64,000 nt of DNA from an uncultured Bacteroidales bacterium (GTDB lineage: Bacteria > Bacteroidota > Bacteroidia > Bacteroidales > FEN-979). Shown here piece after piece: positions 50,229 through 57,917 of this stretch. The position numbers were made by a program, and so were the translations under genes. Location: positions 274,674-338,673 of the forward strand of contig CAJBYO010000005.1 of NCBI GenBank assembly GCA_903959905.1. Direction: 5' to 3'. The notes under the pieces were generated by a model. That model saw nothing but the letters and a program-made list of their open reading frames with translations. It did no database searches and was not told the origin of the DNA. The stretch's first letter is position 1. Every line of letters begins with the position of its first letter.

Positions 50229-52013
50229 TTAATTTATCAAAACCAAAGCTCCTTTTACCGTGGTTTGCCCCGCGGCAGAAAGCTCCGCCGTGGCATTGCC
50301 CTTTCCCGTAAAACCAACCTGGGCGTTATTGCTGATATTCAGCGCGCTCACATCCACATTTGCTTTTGCATTGATCTCAATGTTGTTCAACGCGCTGAGC
50401 GAAATCTTTCCCTTTGCGCTCACTACTATGTCCTTAGGAGAGTCAAGTGAAATACCCGACGTATTCATCTCAATTGTATTGTTATTCTGATCGCTGATCA
50501 GGATAGACTTCTGGTCATCGTTTAAAACGATCTTATTATTTGCGGGAGTCTGGATTGTCAGGATCTTCTTGTCTTCATCCATCTCAATTCTGATCTTGCT
50601 CCGCGTCACGATTGCCTTGATGTTGTTTTCGGCGGTGAATTCATAAGGGGGTTTGTTCTTGCTGCTGTAAACACTTCCAAGGATCACAGGATGGGAGGGG
50701 TCGTTATTGAGAAATCCTACGATCACCTCATCAGAGATCTCGGGAAGGAAAAATGACCCGAACCCATTTGAGTGGTAGAAAGCGTTGAGCCTGGCCCACA
50801 CACCATTGACCTTCGACTGCATGATGGGTAATGAGACCTGTACCATATATTCACCGTTCGGATCCTGGTCTAACTGTGTCACGATCCCGATGTGAAGGCC
50901 CTGGATGCCGGGCAGCAGGCCGGTTGCCAGGGGTGCCGCAATGTTTTTCCGTTCGGAAAACCAGGCTTCGGAGAGCCCGATGCCAGCCTCGGTTGCCCAT
51001 TCACCGTCACCGATCGTATGCGTAATGGAGCCAACGAATGCATTGCCGGAAAATCTTTCACCGATACCCAGAATCTCCAGCATATCCCCCGGCATGAGCA
51101 GCGAATTGCCCTGGAATGATATGGTGCCCCTGATCCTTGATAACTCTGATTTCAGCAATTGCGCGTCAGCCCATGACTTCAAGGTGTCTTCCTGCGTTGG
51201 TGCATCGGTTTGCATGACCAAAGAAGTGAGCCCGATCACGGTTGAAAGATCACCGGCAGAGAGGTTCCCCTGAACATTGAGGCTCTGGGCAGAACCATCC
51301 TGCAAGGCAACCTGTTGGGTGGCCTGGTTCCACGAAACGCCCTTCACAGAGGAATACTGGTAACGGGCGTCTATATCCAGGTCAAATTCATGGATACTGT
51401 CACCAAAAGCTACCGAAAGGATAGGTGTTGCACTGAGATTTGGTTTGACTACATGAATGTCTGATCCGAAGGTAGTCACAATCATTCCGTTTGCTTCAGC
51501 ACGGGAAAGGATAAAATCCCAATCAGTTGAATAATATTGAACCACCTCCTTAATCCGGATGGATGTGGCATCAATCGTAGGGCTCATACCGTATGTGCCG
51601 ATCACAGCACCAATAAGATCACTGTCAGTACTGTCGGTGTACATGGCATTCTTCCTGCCAACGGTCATTTTAACTGCATCATTCCTGCATTCTATTGTCA
51701 TCAGAGTAAACCCGTCAGACTTGCATTTTACCGAATGCCTGATAATGATCCCGTCAAAGATGACTGCGTCGACAGAATTGTACCCTGCCTGGATGGTAAT
51801 TTTTTTCCCCGGCAGGAAATCTGGCAAGTTACTTACAGGGAAATCTTGTCCGGAGATGTCACCGTCAATCAGTTCGATCACCGCTGAGGATACCCGGTTG
51901 ACCTCATGGCGGACCCGGATTGACAGGATATGGATATAACTGTTGATTTGCTGCCCTTCGTTCAACACCGAAATGGTAACCAATGATCCTTTATTTTCTG
52001 CTGGCGTTGACAT
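50229..52013 (-). CDS. VgrG-like spike protein (Afp8/Pvc8)
   Basis: 594 aa. The gp27-like N-terminal part has HILSIRVRHEVNRVSSAVIELIDGD and the late OB domain has YMVQVSLPIM, VWARLNAFYHSNGFGSFFLPEISDEVIVGFLNNDPSHPVILG. The C-terminus is a triple beta-helix needle (residues ~480-594) with IRIEMDEDKKILTIQTP, ISLDSPKDIVVSAKGKISLS and repeating short strands. There is no extra effector domain at the end. It caps the tube below the PAAR tip. It starts 1 bp after the LysM gene stop. Confidence 0.92.
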   Translation of the reverse strand: MSTPAENKGSLVTISVLNEGQQINSYIHILSIRVRHEVNRVSSAVIELIDGDISGQDFPVSNLPDFLPGKKITIQAGYNSVDAVIFDGIIIRHSVKCKSDGFTLMTIECRNDAVKMTVGRKNAMYTDSTDSDLIGAVIGTYGMSPTIDATSIRIKEVVQYYSTDWDFILSRAEANGMIVTTFGSDIHVVKPNLSATPILSVAFGDSIHEFDLDIDARYQYSSVKGVSWNQATQQVALQDGSAQSLNVQGNLSAGDLSTVIGLTSLVMQTDAPTQEDTLKSWADAQLLKSELSRIRGTISFQGNSLLMPGDMLEILGIGERFSGNAFVGSITHTIGDGEWATEAGIGLSEAWFSERKNIAAPLATGLLPGIQGLHIGIVTQLDQDPNGEYMVQVSLPIMQSKVNGVWARLNAFYHSNGFGSFFLPEISDEVIVGFLNNDPSHPVILGSVYSSKNKPPYEFTAENNIKAIVTRSKIRIEMDEDKKILTIQTPANNKIVLNDDQKSILISDQNNNTIEMNTSGISLDSPKDIVVSAKGKISLSALNNIEINAKANVDVSALNISNNAQVGFTGKGNATAELSAAGQTTVKGALVLIN

Positions 52014-52014
52014 A

Positions 52015-52683
52015 TTATTTTCTTATTGGTGGAAACTCAAGGCTGGTCCCTGGCTGAAGTCTTCTGAAGCTGGTTATCCCGTTTATCTTCGCCACTTTCT
52101 GGTAGTACGAACTGTCCTTGTATATTCTGAAGCACAACAACGGAAGGGTGTCGCCTGCTTTTACCTCAACAAGGTGTGTCAGGTCGGGCGAACTCTGCTT
52201 TTTCTTTTCTTCCTCTTCCTTTGCGCTGATATAGCCCACGAATCTTAGGCTTACCTTTGCCCGCAAAGGTTGCCCGCTGGGTGCGAACAACTTATAATTA
52301 ATCGTCATGCCCTCAAGCCGGCAGCGGAACACAGTGCCTCCCCAAACAACCTTCAGGAAGTTGGGCTGATGAATATCCCCGGTATAGGTGTAGATCGTTT
52401 TTTTCAGAATGAGTATCTGTGACCGTACCGATGGCGGTGGAGAAGAACCTCCCTGGATGGCACCCGTCCCGTCGTAGATCGTTTCAAAATCAAGAGAATC
52501 CTGGGCCATTGATGTAAATTTGGGACTTGTATTCGTGTTGCCCTGCGATTTGTCTGCAGTATATTTGATCCCCGATGTCAATTTGTAACTTGCCGGATTG
52601 ATCATTACCTCCACTTCAGAACCCGTCTCAGTGTCAAATCCTTCATCCTTGAACGCGATTATTTTTAACTTTTCAAAACTCAT
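52015..52683 (-). CDS. LysM-containing tube/baseplate adaptor (Afp7/Pvc7-like)
   Basis: About 222 aa from the ATG at 52683; a TTG at 52698 would overlap the small gene ahead. Residues 1-150 form the CIS tube-adaptor domain (VMINPASYKLTSGIKYTADK; VWGGTVFRCRLEGMTINYKLF). The C-terminus is a LysM domain (THLVEVKAGDTLPLLCFRIYKD; KINGITSFRRLQPGTSLEFPP). In phage and CIS this protein (T4 gp53-like role) sits at the tube-baseplate junction. The order tube, DUF5908, LysM, spike is standard. Confidence 0.9.
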   Translation of the reverse strand: MSFEKLKIIAFKDEGFDTETGSEVEVMINPASYKLTSGIKYTADKSQGNTNTSPKFTSMAQDSLDFETIYDGTGAIQGGSSPPPSVRSQILILKKTIYTYTGDIHQPNFLKVVWGGTVFRCRLEGMTINYKLFAPSGQPLRAKVSLRFVGYISAKEEEEKKKQSSPDLTHLVEVKAGDTLPLLCFRIYKDSSYYQKVAKINGITSFRRLQPGTSLEFPPIRK

Positions 52684-52687
52684 GTTT

Positions 52688-52843
52688 TTAGGGTTCAAAA
52701 GGTTTTTGCAACATCTGGTTCACTTTTTTAAGGCACTCCTGGAGAATTTCAATCTTCAACTTCTGAATATCAACCGGTTCCCGTATTTTCTCCCCGGCGT
52801 CAATATTGGTCCTTATGATTATTTCCTTGATCTCGATCGGCAT
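52688..52843 (-). CDS. DUF5908 small eCIS protein
   Basis: 51 aa, ATG at 52843 and TAA at 52690-52688. It starts MPIEIKEIIIRTNI, the DUF5908 signature (MPIEI-[KR]-E-[IL]-[VI]-I-[KR]), followed by a short acidic/basic linker and a helix KIEILQECLKKVNQMLQKPF. Such small genes recur between the second tube gene and the LysM gene in eCIS. Its role is unknown; it may be a chaperone or tube-junction peptide. The gap to the second tube gene is 5 bp. Confidence 0.85.
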   Translation of the reverse strand: MPIEIKEIIIRTNIDAGEKIREPVDIQKLKIEILQECLKKVNQMLQKPFEP

Positions 52844-52848
52844 CACAT

Positions 52849-53346
52849 CTATTTTTCTCGGGTTGAAAATGAATAGGCCAGCTCAATTGATTCTATTACC
52901 AGGTCATTTTTGGTTGAACTGAGATTGTCAACTACCCATTTCACGGGATAGGCATTGTTGAACCGCCACATACAAGCCACTTCACCTTTTTCATTCAGTA
53001 GTTGGACCAGAACCGTCTTGGGCTCTATCAGCGTGCTTAAATCCCCCTGCAACGTGGATTTACACCAGTCAGTGAGGTCGGATTCCATGGCGATGATCCC
53101 TCTTTTCAATACAAGGTTCCCGTGTCTTGAAGCCTTTGGAACTATATGAACATAGCTATTCAGACCGCCTTCCTCAATAGGTTCAGTGCTGATTTCCATT
53201 GATATACCTGACACTTCCTGGAATCCCGAATCTGGTTGCTTTGAGGAAGTCGGATCGGTTACCACATCAGGAAACTGAACCGTGAAATAAAATGCACGTG
53301 GCAGAAACGGAATCGGTGCCGGTGATGAATCAGGTTGTGGGTTCAT
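52849..53346 (-). CDS. eCIS inner tube protein 2 (gp19-like, Afp5/Pvc5)
   Basis: 165 aa. The gp19 fold texts are seen: FYFTVQFPDVV, a FQEVSGISMEISTEPIEEGG strand, RHGNLVLKRGIIA and ACMWRFNNAYPVKW. Compared with tube 1 it has an extended N-terminus (PQPDSSPAPIPFLPR). In Afp/Pvc the second tube protein is the first ring on the baseplate. A 117-bp gap without a gene separates it from tube 1. Confidence 0.9.
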   Translation of the reverse strand: MNPQPDSSPAPIPFLPRAFYFTVQFPDVVTDPTSSKQPDSGFQEVSGISMEISTEPIEEGGLNSYVHIVPKASRHGNLVLKRGIIAMESDLTDWCKSTLQGDLSTLIEPKTVLVQLLNEKGEVACMWRFNNAYPVKWVVDNLSSTKNDLVIESIELAYSFSTREK

Positions 53347-53463
53347 AAAGAGGTGCTGTTATAAAGTTTGATAAGAGGATGTCTCAATTGCAATCATCCT
53401 CCTTTTAAATGGGAGAAATTTGCGTTCAAGACAACCCCTGGGTAAGTTTTAGTTCAATAGGAC

Positions 53464-53943
53464 CTACGATCCCTTTGTCTGCGTCAGCTCTTCATGTGCG
53501 AGTTCCAGTGTTTCAACCGCCACCTCATTCCCGTCGGCCTTCAGGTCAGTAACCGTGATCTTGGTCGGCCACGCATTCTTAAGGGTCCAGAGCATCAGTG
53601 CATCGCCTTTCTCATCCATGAGGGTTATTTTGACGTCTGTGCGCTCAATGGTATTCATGGTGATCTTGTTATACCAGTCCCAGAATACCGTATCGCCCTT
53701 AAACATTCCTTTTTTAAGCGTGACATTGTTATACTTCTTAAGCCCGGGCATCTTTGCCTTCGTAAAATTTTTGTCATCCCCAAAACGATATTCAATGATT
53801 TGGGATTCTACGTTCATGCCCGACACCTCGCTGAATGATGCGGTTCCGCCGCTGCCCAGGTCAACTGAAAAGTGAAATTTTGGGATTGGCCACTGGGTTG
53901 CATAATCAGAGGCTTGCGATTGTTCAGATCCATTGTTTGCCAT
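53464..53943 (-). CDS. eCIS inner tube protein 1 (gp19-like, Afp1/Pvc1)
   Basis: 159 aa. It has the gp19 set: FHFSVDLGSGGTASFSEVSGMNVESQIIEYR, MPGLKKYNNVTLKKGMF, and LWTLKNAWPTKITVTDLKADGNEVAVETLELAHE. This is the main tube subunit that stacks as hexameric rings inside the sheath. It lies 39 bp after the sheath gene; the intervening bases are AT-rich. Confidence 0.92.
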   Translation of the reverse strand: MANNGSEQSQASDYATQWPIPKFHFSVDLGSGGTASFSEVSGMNVESQIIEYRFGDDKNFTKAKMPGLKKYNNVTLKKGMFKGDTVFWDWYNKITMNTIERTDVKITLMDEKGDALMLWTLKNAWPTKITVTDLKADGNEVAVETLELAHEELTQTKGS

Positions 53944-53982
53944 AATATCTGTGTTTTATATTGTAATTAATAAATTGAAAGA

Positions 53983-55503
53983 TTAAGATTCCTGCATTTT
54001 CTGCTGGAAGGTGATCTCAATGAATTCGGCAGGGTGGGAGATTGCAACGAGCACGGTGATTCTCAGGATGCCATCCAGAATATCATTGGGGGTCATGGTT
54101 TCGCCCAGTCCGACCTGCACGATAAAAGCCTGCTCCGGTTTTGAACCCGCCAACCCTCCTCGTTTCCAGATATCTGTCAGGAAGTTTGTGATCATTGATT
54201 TCATCTTCACCCATGTGTTCGAATCATTAGGTTCGAATACATATTTCTTGCTGGCAATCCTGATAGATTCTTCCAGCATGATCATGGTGCGACGAACATT
54301 CACGTATTTCCAGTCCTGGCTGTTGCCGTCAAGGGTGCGAGCACCCCATACAAGCGTTCCTTCTCCTGTGAACGAACGAATCGCATTCACCGACTTGCCC
54401 TGGAGCGTGACATTAAGATCCTCCTGGCCTTCGCTGGTAATGCTTACAGCAGGGGAAACGACATAATTCAGGCTCACATTGGCAGGGGCTTTCCACACAC
54501 CGCGGGTATTGTCAACCATCGTGTATATCCCTGCGATGGCACCGCTTGGAGGCATCAGGTTGATTTTGTTTTTCACCTCTTTAATAATGGACTTGTACAG
54601 TTTGCTTGATGCAGTAAGGGTCTTGTCCAGGATTACCTTTTCAATCTCCGGAAGATCATCGTTTGAAATGTTTGTGATCTCGGCAGCCAGTTTCTTCTGG
54701 ACGGCAGTTGCGTTTTCAGGAAGTGTGGCCAGTCCAAGGTCGCCAAGAAGCTGGGCCTGGAGTTCATCCTTGTTGGAGATGTTGAGATAGCTCAGGTCAC
54801 TGGGCTGTACGATGACTGTGTTAACCCACGGATAATAGACCGCGCCGAAGTCCATAAAATTGATTCCAAGGGAATCTCTGAAATTGTCTATCACATTTCC
54901 GGATGGATCGTTGCGGTCCTTGTAACCGTCATAAATATCAAGGATTGAGAAGCGGTTTTTCATTTCTTCACCGCAGTGCTTCAGCATAATCTGCTGCACC
55001 GCAATGCAGTCCTCGTTTGACAGGAGAACTGCATCCGGAATGACAACGAGGGTGGGTTCCTGTTCTTTTTTTAGTAAATCGATCCCGGATGTAAGCACAT
55101 CGGGCTGAATTGTGCTGGTGTAATCGCCAACGGATACGATATAACACGCCCCACCACCGTTTGCGTAGAACAGCATCAGTGAATAATATAAGAGGAACTT
55201 GCCCGCATTCTGTTCAAGGCGGTAATCGTTCCCGTTGAATGAGAAATCGGGAGCACCGCCTGCCTTCTTGGCTGACGTCAGGTTGGTGAGCTCGAACATT
55301 GGAGTTGGAGCGCTTCCGAAATAGGTGTGATATTCAGCCATGGAGGTGATACGCCATGGCTTCTGAAGGAGCGACTTGTTCTCATTCACAGCTTTTTCAG
55401 TATAGCCTATGAAAGCAGGAACAGCAGTGGCCACTTCAACGATTGAACTGGGAAAGGCATTCATTTCTACAATATAAACGCCCGGTGTTTTCATTTGTGC
55501 CAT
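53983..55503 (-). CDS. eCIS contractile sheath protein (Afp2/Pvc2, gpFI-like)
   Basis: 506 aa. The conserved sheath N-terminus is KTPGVYIVEMNAFPSSIVEVATAVPAFIGYTEKA. The central insertion domain runs from ~100 to 280. The C-terminal handshake domain has LVWGARTLDGNSQDWKYVNVRRTMIMLEESI, FEPND-x-NTW, and ITVLVAISHPAEFIEITFQQKM. It is the only sheath gene in the window; Afp and Pvc have three, while many Bacteroidota eCIS have one or two. The shell contracts to drive the tube. Confidence 0.95.
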   Translation of the reverse strand: MAQMKTPGVYIVEMNAFPSSIVEVATAVPAFIGYTEKAVNENKSLLQKPWRITSMAEYHTYFGSAPTPMFELTNLTSAKKAGGAPDFSFNGNDYRLEQNAGKFLLYYSLMLFYANGGGACYIVSVGDYTSTIQPDVLTSGIDLLKKEQEPTLVVIPDAVLLSNEDCIAVQQIMLKHCGEEMKNRFSILDIYDGYKDRNDPSGNVIDNFRDSLGINFMDFGAVYYPWVNTVIVQPSDLSYLNISNKDELQAQLLGDLGLATLPENATAVQKKLAAEITNISNDDLPEIEKVILDKTLTASSKLYKSIIKEVKNKINLMPPSGAIAGIYTMVDNTRGVWKAPANVSLNYVVSPAVSITSEGQEDLNVTLQGKSVNAIRSFTGEGTLVWGARTLDGNSQDWKYVNVRRTMIMLEESIRIASKKYVFEPNDSNTWVKMKSMITNFLTDIWKRGGLAGSKPEQAFIVQVGLGETMTPNDILDGILRITVLVAISHPAEFIEITFQQKMQES

Positions 55504-55519
55504 TTTGTGAATTGTTTAG

Positions 55520-56386
55520 TTAATAATAAATGAAGATGGTTGATGATAATTTGCCGTTGACCCTGGTTAAGAAATCGGGGCCCGGCTCTGCAAGGTGAGA
55601 GATGATTGTATGTTCAATACCGTTTTGAGTTCCTTTAAGCACGAAATGGTAGCCGGATATTTCCTGCAGGGGAATTCTTTCATTGCTTTCAGTCACAAGC
55701 ATGCTGGAACCGTCGAAATCCTTCCCGGCCACCATTTCTGAAAAGGTAAACTGTCCGTTTAAATCAATAACCTGCATCGCGTCAAACTGTTGATCCTCTT
55801 TTGACCTGAACTGGTATCTCCAGTAGGTTGACCTTGCCCTGAAACTGATTGATCCCGTTATAGAGATAACCGCGCCATTCTTGTCCCCAAAAATGAAATC
55901 CCTGCTTTTTTTTGCGAATGGAATTTGAATCAGCGCAAATGAATTCGGTTTCAATAAAAACTCTTTCGGGAGGGCTGCTGCAGATGCATCTGAGAGGTTT
56001 GTAAGGTCGTCGGATGAAACAAATTCGGCATGGTGCAGCGTGACCATTTCCCCGGATATTGCCGACTCGTCCCGTGTCTTTAAAAAAAGGAAAGAGCCGT
56101 ATGGAATGTCAAGTTCCGTGAAGTTGAGAAAATCCCGGTTCTTAAGGACCATGATAAACTCAAGGCAGTCGGTATCCGCATCGGCCAGGTATTCCGGGAG
56201 CATGCTCAACCGGGTCGTATCCAGGAACAGTTCGAATCCATCTGCACGTTTCCTCAAATACACCAGGTCTTTGCTCATTAGCATCACCGCAGTCCCCAGT
56301 GGTATGAAGTCAAGGGGAAAATTCTGCCGTTTTCTGAAATAGTTGTGGTTCACTTGCAACCTGAAAAACAATGAAGGAGAGGTCAT
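55520..56386 (-). CDS. Conserved eCIS-linked protein of unknown function
   Basis: 288 aa. I do not recognise a family. It reads as strand-rich and non-membrane (SLFFRLQVNHNYFRKRQNFPLDFIP; MSKDLVYLRKRADGFELFLD; YHFVLKGTQNG), with no signal peptide. Its position between the DUF4255 cap gene and the sheath, with a 4-bp overlap upstream and 16-bp gap downstream, marks it as a structural or assembly part, perhaps at the cap end or a sheath decoration. No catalytic motif seen. Confidence 0.65.
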   Translation of the reverse strand: MTSPSLFFRLQVNHNYFRKRQNFPLDFIPLGTAVMLMSKDLVYLRKRADGFELFLDTTRLSMLPEYLADADTDCLEFIMVLKNRDFLNFTELDIPYGSFLFLKTRDESAISGEMVTLHHAEFVSSDDLTNLSDASAAALPKEFLLKPNSFALIQIPFAKKSRDFIFGDKNGAVISITGSISFRARSTYWRYQFRSKEDQQFDAMQVIDLNGQFTFSEMVAGKDFDGSSMLVTESNERIPLQEISGYHFVLKGTQNGIEHTIISHLAEPGPDFLTRVNGKLSSTIFIYY

Positions 56387-56964
56387 GGATGTTGGGATAA
56401 ATTGGGCTGGGTTTTCAGAATGGCAGGAATTTCACTTTGTACCTCCTCAGGGTCAATCGTCAGCATGCGCACTTTATAAACCACAGAAGGCATGTACTTG
56501 CATCCAAGGGCACCCCATAACTGGCTCAGTGTCTGAATGTCAATATTGACAATCTCAAAGGTGAGCTTTTCAATGTTATTGCTTAGCCATGGCGTATTTT
56601 GATGGTCAATACTGAAGTTGACCTGGAAGAATTCAACAACCGTTGAAAGAAGTTTGAGGGCATTGGGATAATGCTTGCCGCTTGAAAGTGCGATGAAAAT
56701 CACAAACAGGTTAATAAATGCAGGCGGGGCACTCACCCGATGGGTGGTGCCACCCTTGTCATAACTTCTTGGAAATCCATTCAGCAACGGTTCCCGCTCA
56801 AGGTTGATAAGCGAAACGATGAGTTTATTTGTTTCTTTCAGTGTAAGGCTGCCATCCTGTTCCAGAATATTCGAGAGTTCCGCCAGGTCTTCATTGGTCC
56901 CGTAACGTATTTTGATAAAATCATTCAGCTTTAAGGTTAAAGACTGCAGCGCACTATATATCAT
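56383..56964 (-). CDS. DUF4255 tail-terminator/cap protein (Afp16/Pvc16-like)
   Basis: 193 aa from the ATG at 56964; a TTG two codons upstream is possible. It has the Pvc16 N-terminal layout: IYSALQSLTLKLNDFIK, LIVSLINLEREPLLNG, APPAFINLFVIFIALSSGKHYPNALKLLSTVVEFFQVN, and LTFEIVNIDIQTLSQLWGALGCKYMPSVVYKVRML. Afp16/Pvc16 ends the tube and sheath. It is the first gene of the eCIS transcript. Its stop overlaps the next start (ATGA). Confidence 0.9.
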   Translation of the reverse strand: MIYSALQSLTLKLNDFIKIRYGTNEDLAELSNILEQDGSLTLKETNKLIVSLINLEREPLLNGFPRSYDKGGTTHRVSAPPAFINLFVIFIALSSGKHYPNALKLLSTVVEFFQVNFSIDHQNTPWLSNNIEKLTFEIVNIDIQTLSQLWGALGCKYMPSVVYKVRMLTIDPEEVQSEIPAILKTQPNLSQHP

Positions 56965-57044
56965 ATTCAATAACTGTTTTTAAGTCAACCCCGGTCAACA
57001 TTCAGGTAATTGTTTCCATGAAAACCGGTTTGGGTAGCCGATGA

Positions 57045-57052
57045 CAAATTTA
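57045..57052 (-). promoter_or_regulatory. Candidate promoter -7 element (TAAATTTG) for the eCIS operon
   Basis: Minus-strand match to TAnnTTTG, 80 nt before the DUF4255 ATG. No TTG is found at the -33 position. Instead a perfect palindrome (57061-57074) lies there, which would suit activator-dependent control. Confidence 0.45.
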
Positions 57053-57060
57053 GAGCCTTG

Positions 57061-57170
57061 TTACACCCTTGTAAAGACTTGAAAACTTCTATTTTACAGG
57101 TGGTTTGTACGCCATTGTCATGGTAATATTACACTGCGGGAAGTGTATTTTTACACATTGTATCAGTGTA
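57061..57170. promoter_or_regulatory. Palindrome cluster between the eCIS operon and the two-component genes
   Basis: Four inverted repeats are seen: TTACA-CCCT-TGTAA (57061-57074), TTACA-n6-TTGTA (about 57094-57109), TACACT-n6-AGTGTA (57130-57147) and TACAC-n9-GTGTA (57152-57170). They share the half-site TACA/TGTA. They look like operator sites for a dimeric regulator, possibly the adjacent NarL-type protein. Confidence 0.5.
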
Positions 57171-57209
57171 GAAACAGCAATAATTAATTGGAATATTGAA
57201 AATCTATAT

Positions 57210-57217
57210 TATCTTTG
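57210..57217 (+). promoter_or_regulatory. Candidate promoter (TTG-N19-TATCTTTG) for the NarL/PAS genes
   Basis: The -7 element TATCTTTG has a TTG at 57188-57190, a 19-nt spacer, which is the full Bacteroidota promoter form. Start of transcription would be ~57224 and the leader about 54 nt. Confidence 0.65.
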
Positions 57218-57277
57218 TTATGAAATATAATGTTTATTTGAACTAAATAATAATTGTATATTATAAATCCGGAGACA

Positions 57278-57913
57278 TTGAAAAAGAGCATCCTTATCGT
57301 CGAAGACCATTCAATTTTCAGAGAAGGTTTGAAAAAGATCATCAGCGAGATGGACGACATCGAAGTTGCGGGTGAAGCGGAAAATGGATATGCCTTCCTG
57401 GAATCATTGAAAACGATCACGCCGGACATTGTACTGATGGACATTGTGATGCCTGTCATGGATGGACTTGCAGCCACTGAGCAGGCCCTGCTTTTATACC
57501 CGTCCTTAAAGATTCTTGTTCTCAGCATGTTTGGAGAGGAGGACTACGTATATTCCATGATCGACAAGGGCATCTCCGGTTTCATTTTAAAAACCTCCAA
57601 TGTGGAGGACTTCAAAAGGGCGATCCGCCGGGTGATGAACGGGCAGCAATATTATTCTGAGGAGGTCATGGCTCTGCTTGTCAAGCGGTTCAGAAAACCT
57701 GATACTGCTGATGCCATCAATTTGTCCGATAAGGAAAATGACGTGCTCCGATTGTTGTGTCAAGGGTTCTCAAACCTGGAAATTGCGGAGAAACTTCACA
57801 TCAGCGAACGTACCGTTGAAAATTACAGGAACAGGCTGCTGCAGAAAACAGGGTCGTCGAATGTGTTGAAGTTGGTCATATTTGCGGTGCGAAACAAGTT
57901 GGCCATAATCTGA
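57278..57913 (+). CDS. NarL/LuxR-type response regulator
   Basis: 211 aa from a TTG at 57278, which is preceded by a good ribosome-binding site (GGAG, 57271-57274); an upstream TTG lacks one. The receiver has the acidic residues E9/D10 (LIVEDHSIF), phosphoacceptor D55 (VLMDIVMPVMDG) and a lysine in FILKTSN. The C-terminal LuxR-type HTH (~145-205) reads LSDKENDVLRLLCQGFSNLE and ISERTVENYRNRLL. It is divergent from the eCIS operon and 4 bp ahead of its likely kinase. Control of eCIS expression is an inference from position. Confidence 0.92.
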   Translation: MKKSILIVEDHSIFREGLKKIISEMDDIEVAGEAENGYAFLESLKTITPDIVLMDIVMPVMDGLAATEQALLLYPSLKILVLSMFGEEDYVYSMIDKGISGFILKTSNVEDFKRAIRRVMNGQQYYSEEVMALLVKRFRKPDTADAINLSDKENDVLRLLCQGFSNLEIAEKLHISERTVENYRNRLLQKTGSSNVLKLVIFAVRNKLAII

Positions 57914-57917
57914 CGTT

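Noticed and set aside
53347..53463. Hidden small gene between the two tube genes
   Set aside because: No conserved start or frame was found; only a loose AGGATG/CATCCT palindrome is visible.
30381..56964. Prophage or type VI secretion locus
   Set aside because: There is no capsid, portal, terminase, integrase, TssJLM or ClpV; DUF4255, DUF5908, DUF4157 and the Afp15-like ATPase mark an eCIS.
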